Notes: generated from the letters alone by a model not told the origin. A DNA stretch of 14,476 bases from CAUZEO01 sp963578625 (GCA_963578625.1 CAUZEO010000105.1:1-14476), one strand, 5' to 3'. Positions 1 through 8,750 are shown, numbered from the stretch's first letter. A program made the numbers and translations.

Positions 1-1213
1 TGGCGGCAATCACCCGGGCGCCGGTTTTGCGGTCCCATACGCCTGCCAGCGCCCCACTGTCGGCAACGATGGCGTAAATGCCGCGCGTACCACCCAGGAC
101 CCAGTAATTTCCCATGTGCTTCACCTGACCGGTCCCCACGGACCGCGGGTCCAGCGGGCCGGCGAGGCCGCCCAGGCTCATGTTCCACGCCAGATCACCC
201 AGTCGGGATTCGAATCGAACACCGGCCGTGCGCGCATGGACGAGCTTGCCGAGTGTCTCTGCATCCTGTACCTGGAGCTGCAGCTTCGTTCGCTGCATCC
301 CGATACGCTTCGCCAGTTCCTTCACCGTCGCGGTTTGCGTCTCAGGAGCGAGCCGGGAAATTTGATCGAGTTCGTGTTCCGCGCGCTTAAGGAGCCAGCG
401 GAGTTTCCGCTGTTCGCTCAGGACGAATTCTTCGTTCACTACGGTTTCGTCCTTGCGTCCCGTGGTTTCACCAGGAGATCCGAAAATCCAATCGCCATAG
501 TATTTGGAGAAGTGGAAACTGGTCTGCACTACCGCCCAGGATGAAAAGGGATCTGCAGTGCTGCTTCGCCGGTACCGGGCCAGGTTCGACTTGAGTCGGT
601 AGCCCGCGGCCGGAGTCCCCATCTCCATATCGACGAAGGGAATCGCGAACTCGGCGGTCCATCCGGTGGCAGTTCGCTGCGCGCCAACACGCCAGGTTCC
701 ATTCCAACGGGTCTTTGACCCGCCGCCGCCGCTTTGATCCTTCCGCCAGTCCCACTCGGTCCCCAGCGGATTGGTCACAATCTGGATCAATTTCTTTCCG
801 GTGTTGTCGATGTCAAAGAAAAGTTCGAGCGTGTCGTCCTTGGCGGACCAGAAGGGGTAATCGCGCTCGGTTACCGTCGCCTTGATCTGGTCGGGTGTGC
901 GGTCGCGACAGTCCACGCCGATGTACATGTTTTCGCGGTCATAGGCCACGGTGAACAGGGTCTGGTCCACGACATAGGCATGGCGAAACGTGATATCCAC
1001 CATCCCGGTGACCCGCGGCAGGCGTTGCCAGACGTCATCCGACAGCGAGCCATCGATGGCCGGCGGAGTTTCAATCCAGTGGACCGTGAGTTCGCGCTTG
1101 ACAGGATGGGGATCGGCGAAGGTCGCCATCTGGCCGTTGGCGTCGAGGCAGAAGATTGTGGCCGGGAGGAGGAGACAGGTGGAGATTATGTGAATTGTTT
1201 TGAATTGGTTCAT
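1..1213 (-). CDS. Secreted CBM9-like domain protein, C-terminus beyond left edge
   Basis: An uninterrupted minus-strand frame starts with ATG at 1213 and stays open for 404 codons to the window edge, so the protein is partial. The N-terminus (MNQFKTIHIISTCLLL) is a signal peptide, so export is expected. Residues about 45-245 resemble the carbohydrate-binding family 9-like fold. The motif TPPAIDGSLSDDVWQ at residues 49-63 is the usual opening of that domain, and it is followed by YDRENMYIGVDCRD (91-104) and the D-rich strand DDTLELFFDID (126-136). Residues about 262-325 are charged and helical, possibly coiled coil. A new beta-rich domain seems to begin near 365 (GGTRGIYAIVADSGALAGVWDR). The ATG lies 4 bases after the stop of the upstream glycosidase-like gene, with AAGGAAG inside that gene's 3' end, so the two are probably co-transcribed and translationally coupled. 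Likely role: binding or processing of a polysaccharide outside the cytoplasm. The family call is fairly firm; the substrate is unknown. Confidence 0.8.
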   Translation of the reverse strand, partial: MNQFKTIHIISTCLLLPATIFCLDANGQMATFADPHPVKRELTVHWIETPPAIDGSLSDDVWQRLPRVTGMVDITFRHAYVVDQTLFTVAYDRENMYIGVDCRDRTPDQIKATVTERDYPFWSAKDDTLELFFDIDNTGKKLIQIVTNPLGTEWDWRKDQSGGGGSKTRWNGTWRVGAQRTATGWTAEFAIPFVDMEMGTPAAGYRLKSNLARYRRSSTADPFSSWAVVQTSFHFSKYYGDWIFGSPGETTGRKDETVVNEEFVLSEQRKLRWLLKRAEHELDQISRLAPETQTATVKELAKRIGMQRTKLQLQVQDAETLGKLVHARTAGVRFESRLGDLAWNMSLGGLAGPLDPRSVGTGQVKHMGNYWVLGGTRGIYAIVADSGALAGVWDRKTGARVIAA

Positions 1214-1217
1214 ATGA

Positions 1218-4200
1218 TCAAAACTTCCTTGCCGCTCCCCGAATCACGACTTCTTTCATCACTACGTGTGCCAGCTTGCCGGTTGGATCCGCTCCGACAT
1301 AGAGCGGTTCGTCAAAACTGCCTGCATCGACTTCCTTTAAAAATCCTCGAGCAGCCATCGTCTCCCCATTTTCCTTGATGAGAATTTGTGACGGCGTCCA
1401 CTCCACTGCAATGTTTCGAGCTTCCCCCTTTTTCCATTCCGAGCTTTTTTCATACCGGAGAGAACCCTGCGGCGTGAAACGGATCGGGTACTGAACCGAG
1501 TGCTCGATTTTTTTTCCACCCGGCGATCCGGTGGCCATCGAAAACCGGAGCGCATAGGTCCGGTGATTTCGAACTCCGACTCCATCGATGGCTATTTGAA
1601 AGCGACTATCGCCATCCGGGGATTGCGCGGTAAAAAGTGAAATGGGCACCAACGGTTCGAGCGATTCGTTGTCCGTATCCCATTCGGGCGCAATCGAGAA
1701 GCTGATTGAGCCGAAAGACTGAAGCGGGTTATCATCGAACACAAAGGAATCCTTCCTGATTTCCGTGACCTGACCCACCACGGGCAGCGGCTCCAGATCG
1801 GGCTCAACAAACGTCGATTCACTCCCCGGGCTTGCCTCCGCCAGGATGCGATCGAGAAGAGTCTGCCACCCAGCCCATTTCCACCACGGCAAACCCTCAT
1901 CGGCCTCACCCATCGGCGTTCCCGTCATTGCGTAGACCGTGCCCTTGCCCACGTTCCAAGTAGCGAGAATCGGCTCGTTGCCCGCACGCAACAGAACAAC
2001 GGCGCCCGGCTTCGCTTTTACCTGGTGGAAGAAAACGTTTCGTGGCGCATCGGTGAAATCCATCCCCCGGGTCACCGTATGGTCATCCGCGGCCCTGATT
2101 ACCTGTTCACGGCCTTCCGCTTTTCGCAAGTCGAATTTCGCCACTTCCACAGGAAGCAATTCCGCCAGGAACGTGTTCATGTACGACCCGTGACCGTAGG
2201 CGCGCGCGCCGCCGCCTACAAACAAGGTGCCGCCTCGATGAACATACTCCCGAAGATTCTTCCGCTGGACCGGCTGGAGTGAGTCGCTCGAGAGATTCAA
2301 CAATGCTACGAGATCGTTTTGCATCAGATCCGACAGGGCAGCGGGAAGACCGGGCGCAATGACGGTAAAGTCCATAAAGATGGTTTCCCATGCTTCGGTC
2401 GCATCGATACCGGCCCGCTTGAGCGCTTCGTCGAAGCCGAAATAATCATGCCATAGACCACGGGCCAGGTGAGCTTTCTTCGAGTAGCCTTTGCGGACGG
2501 GACGGGAGTCGACTTCGAGTTTCCCCGTACTGAACAAATCACGATCCTGCGTGAGGGAGAGCTGTTCAACGACGACCGAGTCCATGTACAGGTCGGTTTC
2601 ACCATAGTAATAGAGAGCGATTTCGTCGGATTCTCCATTTTTCAGTTCATACTCGTACGTAAAAGACTCATAGACGCCGGGCTTCCCGAATTGGTCGCAG
2701 GTAAATATCTGGTCCGGGAACCGTCCGGTAAGCTTGCACACCTTGTTCGGGCTCGAGTTGTCCGCGACTTTGAGCCGGATCGTCATGCGGAGTCGGCCCG
2801 GCATCATGGTGGGCGTATCCTTGCGGGGGCCATCAATGACTTTTACGCCATCAATGGACGTAGGAGTGCAGAGGAACGAGTGCCCGAGGATGGCATCCTT
2901 ATCCGCGACCAGGCTTGTTCCGAACTCTCCGCGCACATAAGTCAGGATGGGAAAACTTATCTTGCCGTCTTCCACATCCGGAAGCAGGTCCTTGCCGAGG
3001 AAAGACTTCTCCGGAATGATCTCGAGCGGGATGTGGTCACCGGAACCGGAAAATTCCTGCACCAGGATTTTCCATGCCTTCAGCTCAGGGATCGTGATCG
3101 CTTTCGCGGAGTCAACTTGCCGCATCCATTGTTCCGCTTCCGGGTCCAGCAGAAAAATACGCGCCGGCTTGTCGGCAAGCGCGATGCGAACGTTCTTGAG
3201 CGGCGCGGGTTCTTTATCGGGTGTCGACGTTTCCTTGGTTACGCCGGGAGCCGGCATATTGACCAGGTGAGTGATAAGTTGATACCCGTTTTTTATCGGC
3301 CGTTTGTAAGAGTAGAGCTTCCACCAGAGATCGTCGCTCTTCTTCCCGTTCACGGTGACGGCAAGATGATCTTCCGGTTTGAGGATTGGCCGGATGTCTT
3401 TATTGTAAAGAATTTGCTGATAGCGTAGCGCAAATCGGAAATAGAGGTCCTGCAACCAATTCTCGCCGGGATGGCCCGGATAGAGTCCGCCGAAGATGTG
3501 ACTCGTTGCCGCGAAATTGGTGATGAAGACATACCGGTGGGAGAAATCGCCGCGGCTATAACGGTCCCCGCTTCCCAGGAAACGCGAGGAGCCGAAGTGA
3601 ACGCCGCCGTGCTGCTGGACGCGCAATGCATTGTCTCGTAGGCCCAGTGCGCCGCTTCGCCAATCCGAGTAGGATTCGTCTCCGAAGGTCGCGCCCTCCC
3701 AGAGGACCATGCCTCCGCCCTCGCAGGCCGTACGATAGGCATCGGGGCTCCTGCCCCCGCCGTATTCGTAACTGAGCCCGTAGTTGTAACCGAACTGAAA
3801 ATCAGGCCTGCGTTCCCTGATGTAGTTCTCCATGTACCGTGTATTGCGGGCATTCACAGTATCCAGGCTTTCGCCCCGGGTCGGGCGGCGGCCCTGCATA
3901 TCGAACCCAAATCCGGTCCAGGACTGACCGATGATCCAATGCCCATCGTATCGCACGCCGTTTAATCCCAAGTCGTCATAGGCGGCAATCATCTGGTCAC
4001 AGCCGAACTCAATGAGTTCCCGGTCGTTCAGCATAATCAACAACGGATGGAAGCCTCCGATCTGGTCGGGCTGCATGGTCAGATGCCAGGACTTGGTTTT
4101 CTCGATGTCCTGCACGTTCATCATGGCCAGCATGCCGCCCCGGTAACTGTACGAGAGCCACTCCGGATGCTTGCGCGCCCAGTCCGTTCCGATGGAACCG

Positions 4201-4874
4201 GAGGGAGTTGCGTTGTTGTACATCATGACCTGAATGCCCAGTCGGTTTGCTTCGCGGGTGAAAGCGTCGATCACTTTACGGTTCCGTTTGAATTTCCCCT
4301 GCATGCTGACCCACTGGTCCCACTCCGTCTTCAGGCCGCAGAACTCTCCCGGGCCCAGGCAGTTGATTTCGAGATAGGTGCCTTTCATCTTCCGCCACCG
4401 GGTCGGCCAGACACCTTCCACCGGTTCGTATAATGGCAACTTGTTCAGAGCCAGGTCGCCCCCGTGGCTGACTTGCTGTCCAAGCCGGAACGGATTCTTC
4501 CCGACGACAAGAACATCCTCCGCCTCGGCGATTGGACGATCGTTCTGCACCAATTCAGCCCGGAACGTACAGCCGCCGTGGTGCCGAGGAACGGTGAAGG
4601 GGATGACGATCGAGGTGGTTTTTGTCAGATCGATTACGGCGTCTGGAAGTTGAATGAATTCGTCCAGGCGATGTTCCAGACGGCTACGAATTGTCCAGGT
4701 GTCAGAACCGACATCCGGAGATTCGATACGGACGGTGGCAGCGCCCTTTCCACCGGGAAGATAGACGACTCGATCGACATCAATAGTAAAGCCCAACCCG
4801 TCGCCCATCGCCTGTGCGAATGCGACAGAGCAAATTAGAAAGGATAGATAATTCCCCAGGAGTTTCGTCGTCAT
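1218..4874 (-). CDS. Large secreted TIM-barrel glycosidase-like protein with amidotransferase-like and LamG-like domains
   Basis: This 1218-residue protein is unassigned but looks like an extracellular or periplasmic carbohydrate-active enzyme. Residues 1-22 are a signal peptide. Residues about 25-125 form an Ig-like beta domain. About 150-500 resembles a TIM barrel, with GPGEFCGLKTEW (174-185), VMMYNNATPSG (216-226), GVRYDGHW (306-313) and LWEGATFG (391-398). D310 and E393 are candidate catalytic acids by position at strand ends. About 505-780 is beta-rich. About 800-1010 resembles a class I glutamine-amidotransferase-like fold (LVALLNLS, GGTLFVGGGARAYGHG), with no Cys at the expected nucleophile elbow, so it is probably non-catalytic. 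About 1040-1218 resembles a LamG/concanavalin-like domain (RNIAVEWTPSQILIKENG). AAGGAG lies 6 bases before the start. It shares clear collinear similarity with the protein at 5646-8750 up to about residue 1015. The CBM9-like gene follows at once. Domain edges are estimates. Confidence 0.85.
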   Translation of the reverse strand: MTTKLLGNYLSFLICSVAFAQAMGDGLGFTIDVDRVVYLPGGKGAATVRIESPDVGSDTWTIRSRLEHRLDEFIQLPDAVIDLTKTTSIVIPFTVPRHHGGCTFRAELVQNDRPIAEAEDVLVVGKNPFRLGQQVSHGGDLALNKLPLYEPVEGVWPTRWRKMKGTYLEINCLGPGEFCGLKTEWDQWVSMQGKFKRNRKVIDAFTREANRLGIQVMMYNNATPSGSIGTDWARKHPEWLSYSYRGGMLAMMNVQDIEKTKSWHLTMQPDQIGGFHPLLIMLNDRELIEFGCDQMIAAYDDLGLNGVRYDGHWIIGQSWTGFGFDMQGRRPTRGESLDTVNARNTRYMENYIRERRPDFQFGYNYGLSYEYGGGRSPDAYRTACEGGGMVLWEGATFGDESYSDWRSGALGLRDNALRVQQHGGVHFGSSRFLGSGDRYSRGDFSHRYVFITNFAATSHIFGGLYPGHPGENWLQDLYFRFALRYQQILYNKDIRPILKPEDHLAVTVNGKKSDDLWWKLYSYKRPIKNGYQLITHLVNMPAPGVTKETSTPDKEPAPLKNVRIALADKPARIFLLDPEAEQWMRQVDSAKAITIPELKAWKILVQEFSGSGDHIPLEIIPEKSFLGKDLLPDVEDGKISFPILTYVRGEFGTSLVADKDAILGHSFLCTPTSIDGVKVIDGPRKDTPTMMPGRLRMTIRLKVADNSSPNKVCKLTGRFPDQIFTCDQFGKPGVYESFTYEYELKNGESDEIALYYYGETDLYMDSVVVEQLSLTQDRDLFSTGKLEVDSRPVRKGYSKKAHLARGLWHDYFGFDEALKRAGIDATEAWETIFMDFTVIAPGLPAALSDLMQNDLVALLNLSSDSLQPVQRKNLREYVHRGGTLFVGGGARAYGHGSYMNTFLAELLPVEVAKFDLRKAEGREQVIRAADDHTVTRGMDFTDAPRNVFFHQVKAKPGAVVLLRAGNEPILATWNVGKGTVYAMTGTPMGEADEGLPWWKWAGWQTLLDRILAEASPGSESTFVEPDLEPLPVVGQVTEIRKDSFVFDDNPLQSFGSISFSIAPEWDTDNESLEPLVPISLFTAQSPDGDSRFQIAIDGVGVRNHRTYALRFSMATGSPGGKKIEHSVQYPIRFTPQGSLRYEKSSEWKKGEARNIAVEWTPSQILIKENGETMAARGFLKEVDAGSFDEPLYVGADPTGKLAHVVMKEVVIRGAARKF
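1224..1230 (-). promoter_or_regulatory. Ribosome binding site inside the upstream gene
   Basis: On the minus strand the sequence AAGGAAG lies 10 bases before the ATG at 1213. It is embedded in the last codons of the preceding gene, whose stop is at 1218-1220. It fixes the start of the CBM9-like gene and indicates coupling of the two reading frames. Confidence 0.6.
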
Positions 4875-4910
4875 TCGACACTCCTTATCACGGTTCGCAA
4901 TTACCGTGCA

Positions 4911-4921
4911 ATTATATTATA
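4911..4921 (-). promoter_or_regulatory. Possible -10 element(s) for the minus-strand operon
   Basis: An AT-rich island in otherwise GC-rich sequence carries two overlapping TATAAT hexamers on the minus strand, at 4911-4916 and 4916-4921. Initiation just downstream would give a leader of about 30 bases containing the AAGGAG at 4881-4886. No good -35 hexamer is visible at the usual distance, and the consensus housekeeping promoter may not apply in this lineage. The call is therefore weak. Confidence 0.3.
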
Positions 4922-5498
4922 GGGAGAAGAGTCTATGTCCGGATCTTCGTCGAATTCGACAAGGATCGCGACAAGGATTGGGCTGTACCTAGTACGGGGG
5001 ATGTGCGACGAAATTTATCAGACTCGGCCCACTGAGGGAAAGAGAACTGGGAGGCGATAACGTGGACGTTGCGTTCGGATATTCCTGAAGTGCAGGAGCA
5101 CTACCGTGAACTCATGACGGACATCGGAAGAATGTGAGCGATATGGACTTCGAGTTTCGCAAGAACGGCGATCTTGCGGGGATCTACCACGCCGGAAATC
5201 AAATCATCCGGCTGGACAGGAGCGAGCGGCTGACGGAGAAGGATTAGTGCATGGAGCCCGGCGCAGATCCCGAGCTGGCCTGGATTCATCTTTTGCCTTC
5301 TTCGGGTATACCCATTCGATCTCGGACGTTCGCTACGACGTGCAACGGGAGTCGGGCCGATTTCCCCTGGTGATTACGTCGACGGCCACATTGAGCGGCA
5401 CCGAGGCGTTCGATTGGGTGCTGCGGGACCTGCGAGAAGATGACGAATACATCGTGGACAGCCTGGATTGGTGCCAACGGGTGTATCCGGATAATTGA
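4920..5498 (+). pseudogene. Decayed plus-strand coding relic in the 4875-5645 gap
   Basis: No intact gene covers 4875-5645. On the plus strand a protein-like reading can be followed through stops and frame changes. One frame reads VEFDKDRDKDWAVPSTGD and stops at 5033-5035. The same frame continues GKENWEAITWTLRSDIPEVQ to a stop at 5138. After a frame change, NVSDMDFEFRKNGDLAGIYH begins near 5131 and stops at 5245-5247. A third frame reads SDVRYDVQRESGRFPLVITS to a stop at 5496-5498. GC-rich third positions in these pieces suggest former coding. The DIPEVQ segment at 5078-5104 matches 10495-10521 of the TIM-barrel-like gene in 25 of 27 bases and in the same phase, so at least this part may come from a paralogue of that gene. 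The remaining pieces are not recognised. Alternatives are several unrelated small remnants or chance open frames. Confidence 0.4.
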
Positions 5499-5645
5499 TC
5501 CGCCTTTTTATGATGCGTTCAGCTGCATATTTCGTTGCCGCGGCTTTATTGTTTTTGCGCTCCCTGCAGACTTGAAAATTCGACATTTTCTGCCTCCCCG
5601 CCCCGGACCCCAAGACGACATCCGGGGCTGGTGTAAACGGCAGCC
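5499..5645. other. Non-coding spacer downstream of the 1034-residue gene
   Basis: No coding sequence is supported here. It holds an AT-rich repeat fragment (5571-5590) and an inverted repeat, CCCCGGA at 5601-5607 and TCCGGGG at 5621-5627, with a 13-base loop. The inverted repeat could fold in the transcript of the minus-strand gene that stops at 5646. No T-run follows it, so it is not called a terminator. Confidence 0.4.
5571..5590 (+). repeat. AT-rich dispersed repeat fragment, copy B
   Basis: CTTGAAAATTCGACATTTTC shares an exact 13-base core (5575-5587) and its flanking CTTG with the longer copy at 8855-8911, which carries a few extra bases between CTTG and the core. Both stand out as AT-rich patches in GC-rich DNA, and both lie just outside an end of the 1034-residue gene. 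Confidence 0.35.
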
Positions 5646-8600
5646 TTATCGGCCGGCCTGCTCCACCAGCCGATCCAGAATCGTTTGCCACTCGTCCCAT
5701 TGCCACCATGGCACGGCCTTCCCTGCCTCGCCCAGGGGCGTTCCGGTCATGGCGTACACCGTGCCCTGCCCTACTTTCCACACCGTCAGAATGGGTGCGT
5801 CGCCCGCCGTAAGAAGAACTCCGGCGCCGGGTTTCACCTGTACATCATGGTAGAAGAGATTCCGGGGCTCCGCCGCGAAGGAGATACCACGGGTAAGCTC
5901 ATCCTCTATACCAGGGCCGACAAGCTGAGCGTCTCCGACTGCTTTCATGAGATCGAACCGGCCCACGTCCGCCGGAATGATTTCTTCAAGGAAGGTATTC
6001 TCATAGCCGCCGTGGCCGAAGGCGCGAGTACCGCCGCCCACGAAAAGTGTTCCGCCGCGAACTACGAACTCCCGCAGGTTCTTGCGCCCGTTCAGACCCA
6101 GCGAATCGGCGGACACATTCAACAGTGTCACCAGGTCATATTCCATCCACAAGCCTGTACTGTCGGGGAGATTCTCCGGAATCATGCCCCGGTGATCGGA
6201 GAGTGTCTCCCAGGCGTCGGTCCACGACATCCCGGCCCGGCGCAGGGCATCGTCAAAGCCGAAAAAATCGTGCCACAGTCCACGTACAAGGAGGGCCTTG
6301 TTTGTGCGACACTTGCGCGAGGGAAGTGTCGTCGTTTCGAGATCTTTCTCTTCGAACTGGTCGCGATCCGTTCCGATCGAAATTTGCTCCATCATCAGGC
6401 TGTCAACCCAGAGGTCGGTTTCCCCGTCAGGGTAAAAGTCGATGGACACCACGTCATAATCCCCGCCGGCCAAGTCGTACTCGAACGCGAAGTCCTGGTA
6501 CACACGCGGTTCCGCGAATGCATTGCCGGCAATGTCCATCTCGCCGAACCGACCCGTGAAAGTACATACGCGCTCCGCGCTTGTGTTGTCCGCCACCTTG
6601 AGTCGGAACGTAACGCGAGCCCGACCGGGCGCAGCGGTGGGAGTTTCTTTTCGCGGCCCGTCCATCACGCGGGTTTCGCCCACCATGGCATCCGCGTCGC
6701 AATGGAGCGCATGGCCGAACCGGGCTTCCTCATCTTCAACCAGCCGAGTGCCCAATTCGCCACGCGCAAAAAGCAGGATGGGGAAATCTACTCTGCCGTC
6801 CCGGGGATTCGGGGCCAGGTCTTCGCCATGAAAAGATTTTTCAGGAATGATCTCGACCGGAATATCATCGCAGGATCCCGAAAACTCCTGCACCAGGATC
6901 TTCCAGGCGTTCACTTGTGGAATCGCTACCGGCGATTCCGTCCCCAGCTCGCGTATCCACTCCTCATCCTCCGGGTCGAGCAGAAAAACGCGCTCGGGGG
7001 TTTCCTTGAGCGTGACGAGCACGTTCTCCAGGGGCGCCGGCTGCTTGTCGGCGGTAGAGATCGGCTTGGTGATTCCCGGGGCAGGCATGTTGACCAGGTG
7101 CGTGATGATTTGATACCTGCCTTTGAGAGGGCGCTTAAATGTATAAATTTCCCACCAGAGATCGGCTGTCTCCTCGCCATTCACGGTGATGGATAGATGA
7201 TCCCCGGGGTTCAGGACCGGGCGAAGATCTTCATCGTAAAGAAGTTCACCGTAGCGCAGAGCAAACCGGTAGTAGCGACCCAGGATGGGACGGTAACTCG
7301 GGTGACCGGGAAAGACGCTTCCGTAGATGTGGCTCGCCGCCGCGAAATTAGTGATGAGAAAATAGCGGAGGGAGAAATCGTTGACGGGATATTGTTCCGA
7401 TGCATGCACCAACCGCAAATGCCCGTAGTGAACGCCGCCGCCCTGGTGAATGCGCAAAGCGTTCTCCCGTAATTCCGCGGCGCCGTTTCGCCATTCCGAG
7501 AACGGCCCGTTGCCGAACGTGGACCCTTCCCACAGGATCATCCCGTTTCCCGCGCACGCTTCCCGGTAGGCATCCGGACCTTTCCCTCCACCGTATTCAT
7601 AGTTGAGCCCGTAATTGTAGCCGAATTCAAAATTTGGCATGCGCTCCAGGACATACTTTTTCATTTGACGAGTGATCCGGGCGTTCACGGCGTCGAGGCT
7701 CTTCTCCCGATTCGGGCGCCTCCCCTCTATGTCGTATCCGAGTCCGGTCCAGAACTGCCCGAGCACCCAGTGCCCGTCGAAACGCACCCCGTCGAAACCC
7801 AGGTCCTCGCAGGCGGCCAGCATCTGATCGCAACCGAAGTCGATAAGTTCCGGGACGGCCAGGTTGATCTGGAACGGCTGGAATCCGCGGATCTTATCCG
7901 GCTCCATCGTCTGGTGCCACGTCTTCATCTTCTCGATGTCCCGCACACTCGGGGTGCCGCGCATGTCGCCCATGTACTTGTACGAGAGCCACTCGGGATG
8001 CTTGCGGGCCCATTCCGTGCCCAGCCAGCCGGACGGCGTGGCGTTGTTGTACATCATCACCTTCATGCCGAGGGTATGAGCGGCTCCGATGAACCCGCGA
8101 ATCCCCGCCTTGGACCGCTTGTATTTGCCCTGCATGCTGATCCATTGTTCCCAGTCGGTTTTCAACCCGCAAAACTCGCCGGGGCCATTGCAGAAAATCT
8201 CCAGCCAGGTCCCCTTTTCACTATGCCACCTTGCGGGCCAGACCGATTCCGCGCCGCTGAAGTCTCCTACGCGCTCTGCGGAGAGATCCTGCGACCAGCA
8301 CGAGGCATCCTGTCCCAGCCGATAGTGATCGGTGCCCACCGCAAAGACATCCTGCCCGGAAGCGAGTTCCTCGTCACCTCGAACGAGGCGGACCTGGAGG
8401 GTGCATCCCCAGGCCTCGGCCGGGGGCGGGAACGGCATCGACACGGTGCAACCGGCGGATCGGGCGATGGAAATGTCGGGAAGCAACCGGCGTTCATGTA
8501 AACCATACTCAAGGCTGCTCTTGAGCGTGAGGTCTTCAGGCCAATCATCATCGGCGGCAGTCATTGTTATGTCCGCAGAACCGGGGCTGCCAGGCAGGTA

Positions 8601-8750
8601 AACCACGCGATCGGTCCGGACTTCAATTTCCCATGGGGAATCACCGGCGGAAGACGAAAGTGTCATGAGGAGAAGCAGAACTGCGCAGACCGCAGAGGAA
8701 TTTGTCCGGTACAGGAGACGCATGGGGGCTTGGGACATATTCGATACCAT
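5646..8750 (-). CDS. Secreted TIM-barrel glycosidase-like protein with amidotransferase-like domain, paralogue of 1218-4874
   Basis: This 1034-residue protein is a collinear paralogue of the 1218-residue neighbour, and roughly half or more of aligned residues are identical by eye. Starts at M1, M5 or M10 are all possible and none has a convincing Shine-Dalgarno. M10 (8723) gives the most compact signal peptide, with hydrophobic core AVCAVLLLLMTL. An Ig-like domain (about 40-140) precedes a TIM-barrel-like region (about 165-515) with GPGEFCGLKTDW (189-200), VMMYNNATPSG (231-241), GVRFDGHW (321-328) and LWEGSTFG (406-413). The acids D325 and E408 match D310 and E393 of the paralogue. A beta-rich section follows, then an amidotransferase-like domain near the C-terminus (LVTLLNVS, GGTLFVGGGTRAFGHG) without an elbow Cys. 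It ends where the paralogue's LamG-like extension would begin. Substrate and exact family are unknown. The hydrolase role is inferred from fold-like motifs and context. Confidence 0.85.
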   Translation of the reverse strand: MVSNMSQAPMRLLYRTNSSAVCAVLLLLMTLSSSAGDSPWEIEVRTDRVVYLPGSPGSADITMTAADDDWPEDLTLKSSLEYGLHERRLLPDISIARSAGCTVSMPFPPPAEAWGCTLQVRLVRGDEELASGQDVFAVGTDHYRLGQDASCWSQDLSAERVGDFSGAESVWPARWHSEKGTWLEIFCNGPGEFCGLKTDWEQWISMQGKYKRSKAGIRGFIGAAHTLGMKVMMYNNATPSGWLGTEWARKHPEWLSYKYMGDMRGTPSVRDIEKMKTWHQTMEPDKIRGFQPFQINLAVPELIDFGCDQMLAACEDLGFDGVRFDGHWVLGQFWTGLGYDIEGRRPNREKSLDAVNARITRQMKKYVLERMPNFEFGYNYGLNYEYGGGKGPDAYREACAGNGMILWEGSTFGNGPFSEWRNGAAELRENALRIHQGGGVHYGHLRLVHASEQYPVNDFSLRYFLITNFAAASHIYGSVFPGHPSYRPILGRYYRFALRYGELLYDEDLRPVLNPGDHLSITVNGEETADLWWEIYTFKRPLKGRYQIITHLVNMPAPGITKPISTADKQPAPLENVLVTLKETPERVFLLDPEDEEWIRELGTESPVAIPQVNAWKILVQEFSGSCDDIPVEIIPEKSFHGEDLAPNPRDGRVDFPILLFARGELGTRLVEDEEARFGHALHCDADAMVGETRVMDGPRKETPTAAPGRARVTFRLKVADNTSAERVCTFTGRFGEMDIAGNAFAEPRVYQDFAFEYDLAGGDYDVVSIDFYPDGETDLWVDSLMMEQISIGTDRDQFEEKDLETTTLPSRKCRTNKALLVRGLWHDFFGFDDALRRAGMSWTDAWETLSDHRGMIPENLPDSTGLWMEYDLVTLLNVSADSLGLNGRKNLREFVVRGGTLFVGGGTRAFGHGGYENTFLEEIIPADVGRFDLMKAVGDAQLVGPGIEDELTRGISFAAEPRNLFYHDVQVKPGAGVLLTAGDAPILTVWKVGQGTVYAMTGTPLGEAGKAVPWWQWDEWQTILDRLVEQAGR

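Noticed and set aside
734..1378. Open frame of 214 codons on the plus strand
   Set aside because: It overlaps the CBM9-like gene and the end of the glycosidase-like gene on the other strand, both of which have motifs and signal peptides. It has no supporting features of its own.
4935..5060. Small plus-strand frame of 41 codons with GGGAG upstream
   Set aside because: The product is Ser/Arg-rich without a motif, and a different frame over the same bases looks more protein-like as part of the relic.
5601..5627. Inverted repeat CCCCGGA / TCCGGGG as a terminator of the 1034-residue gene
   Set aside because: The loop is long (13 bases) and no T-tract follows on the minus strand.
5685..7196. Open frame of 503 codons on the plus strand
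   Set aside because: It is antisense to the 1034-residue protein. A similar antisense frame occurs at 2469-3428 in the paralogue, which is explained by conservation of the sense proteins in the same phase.
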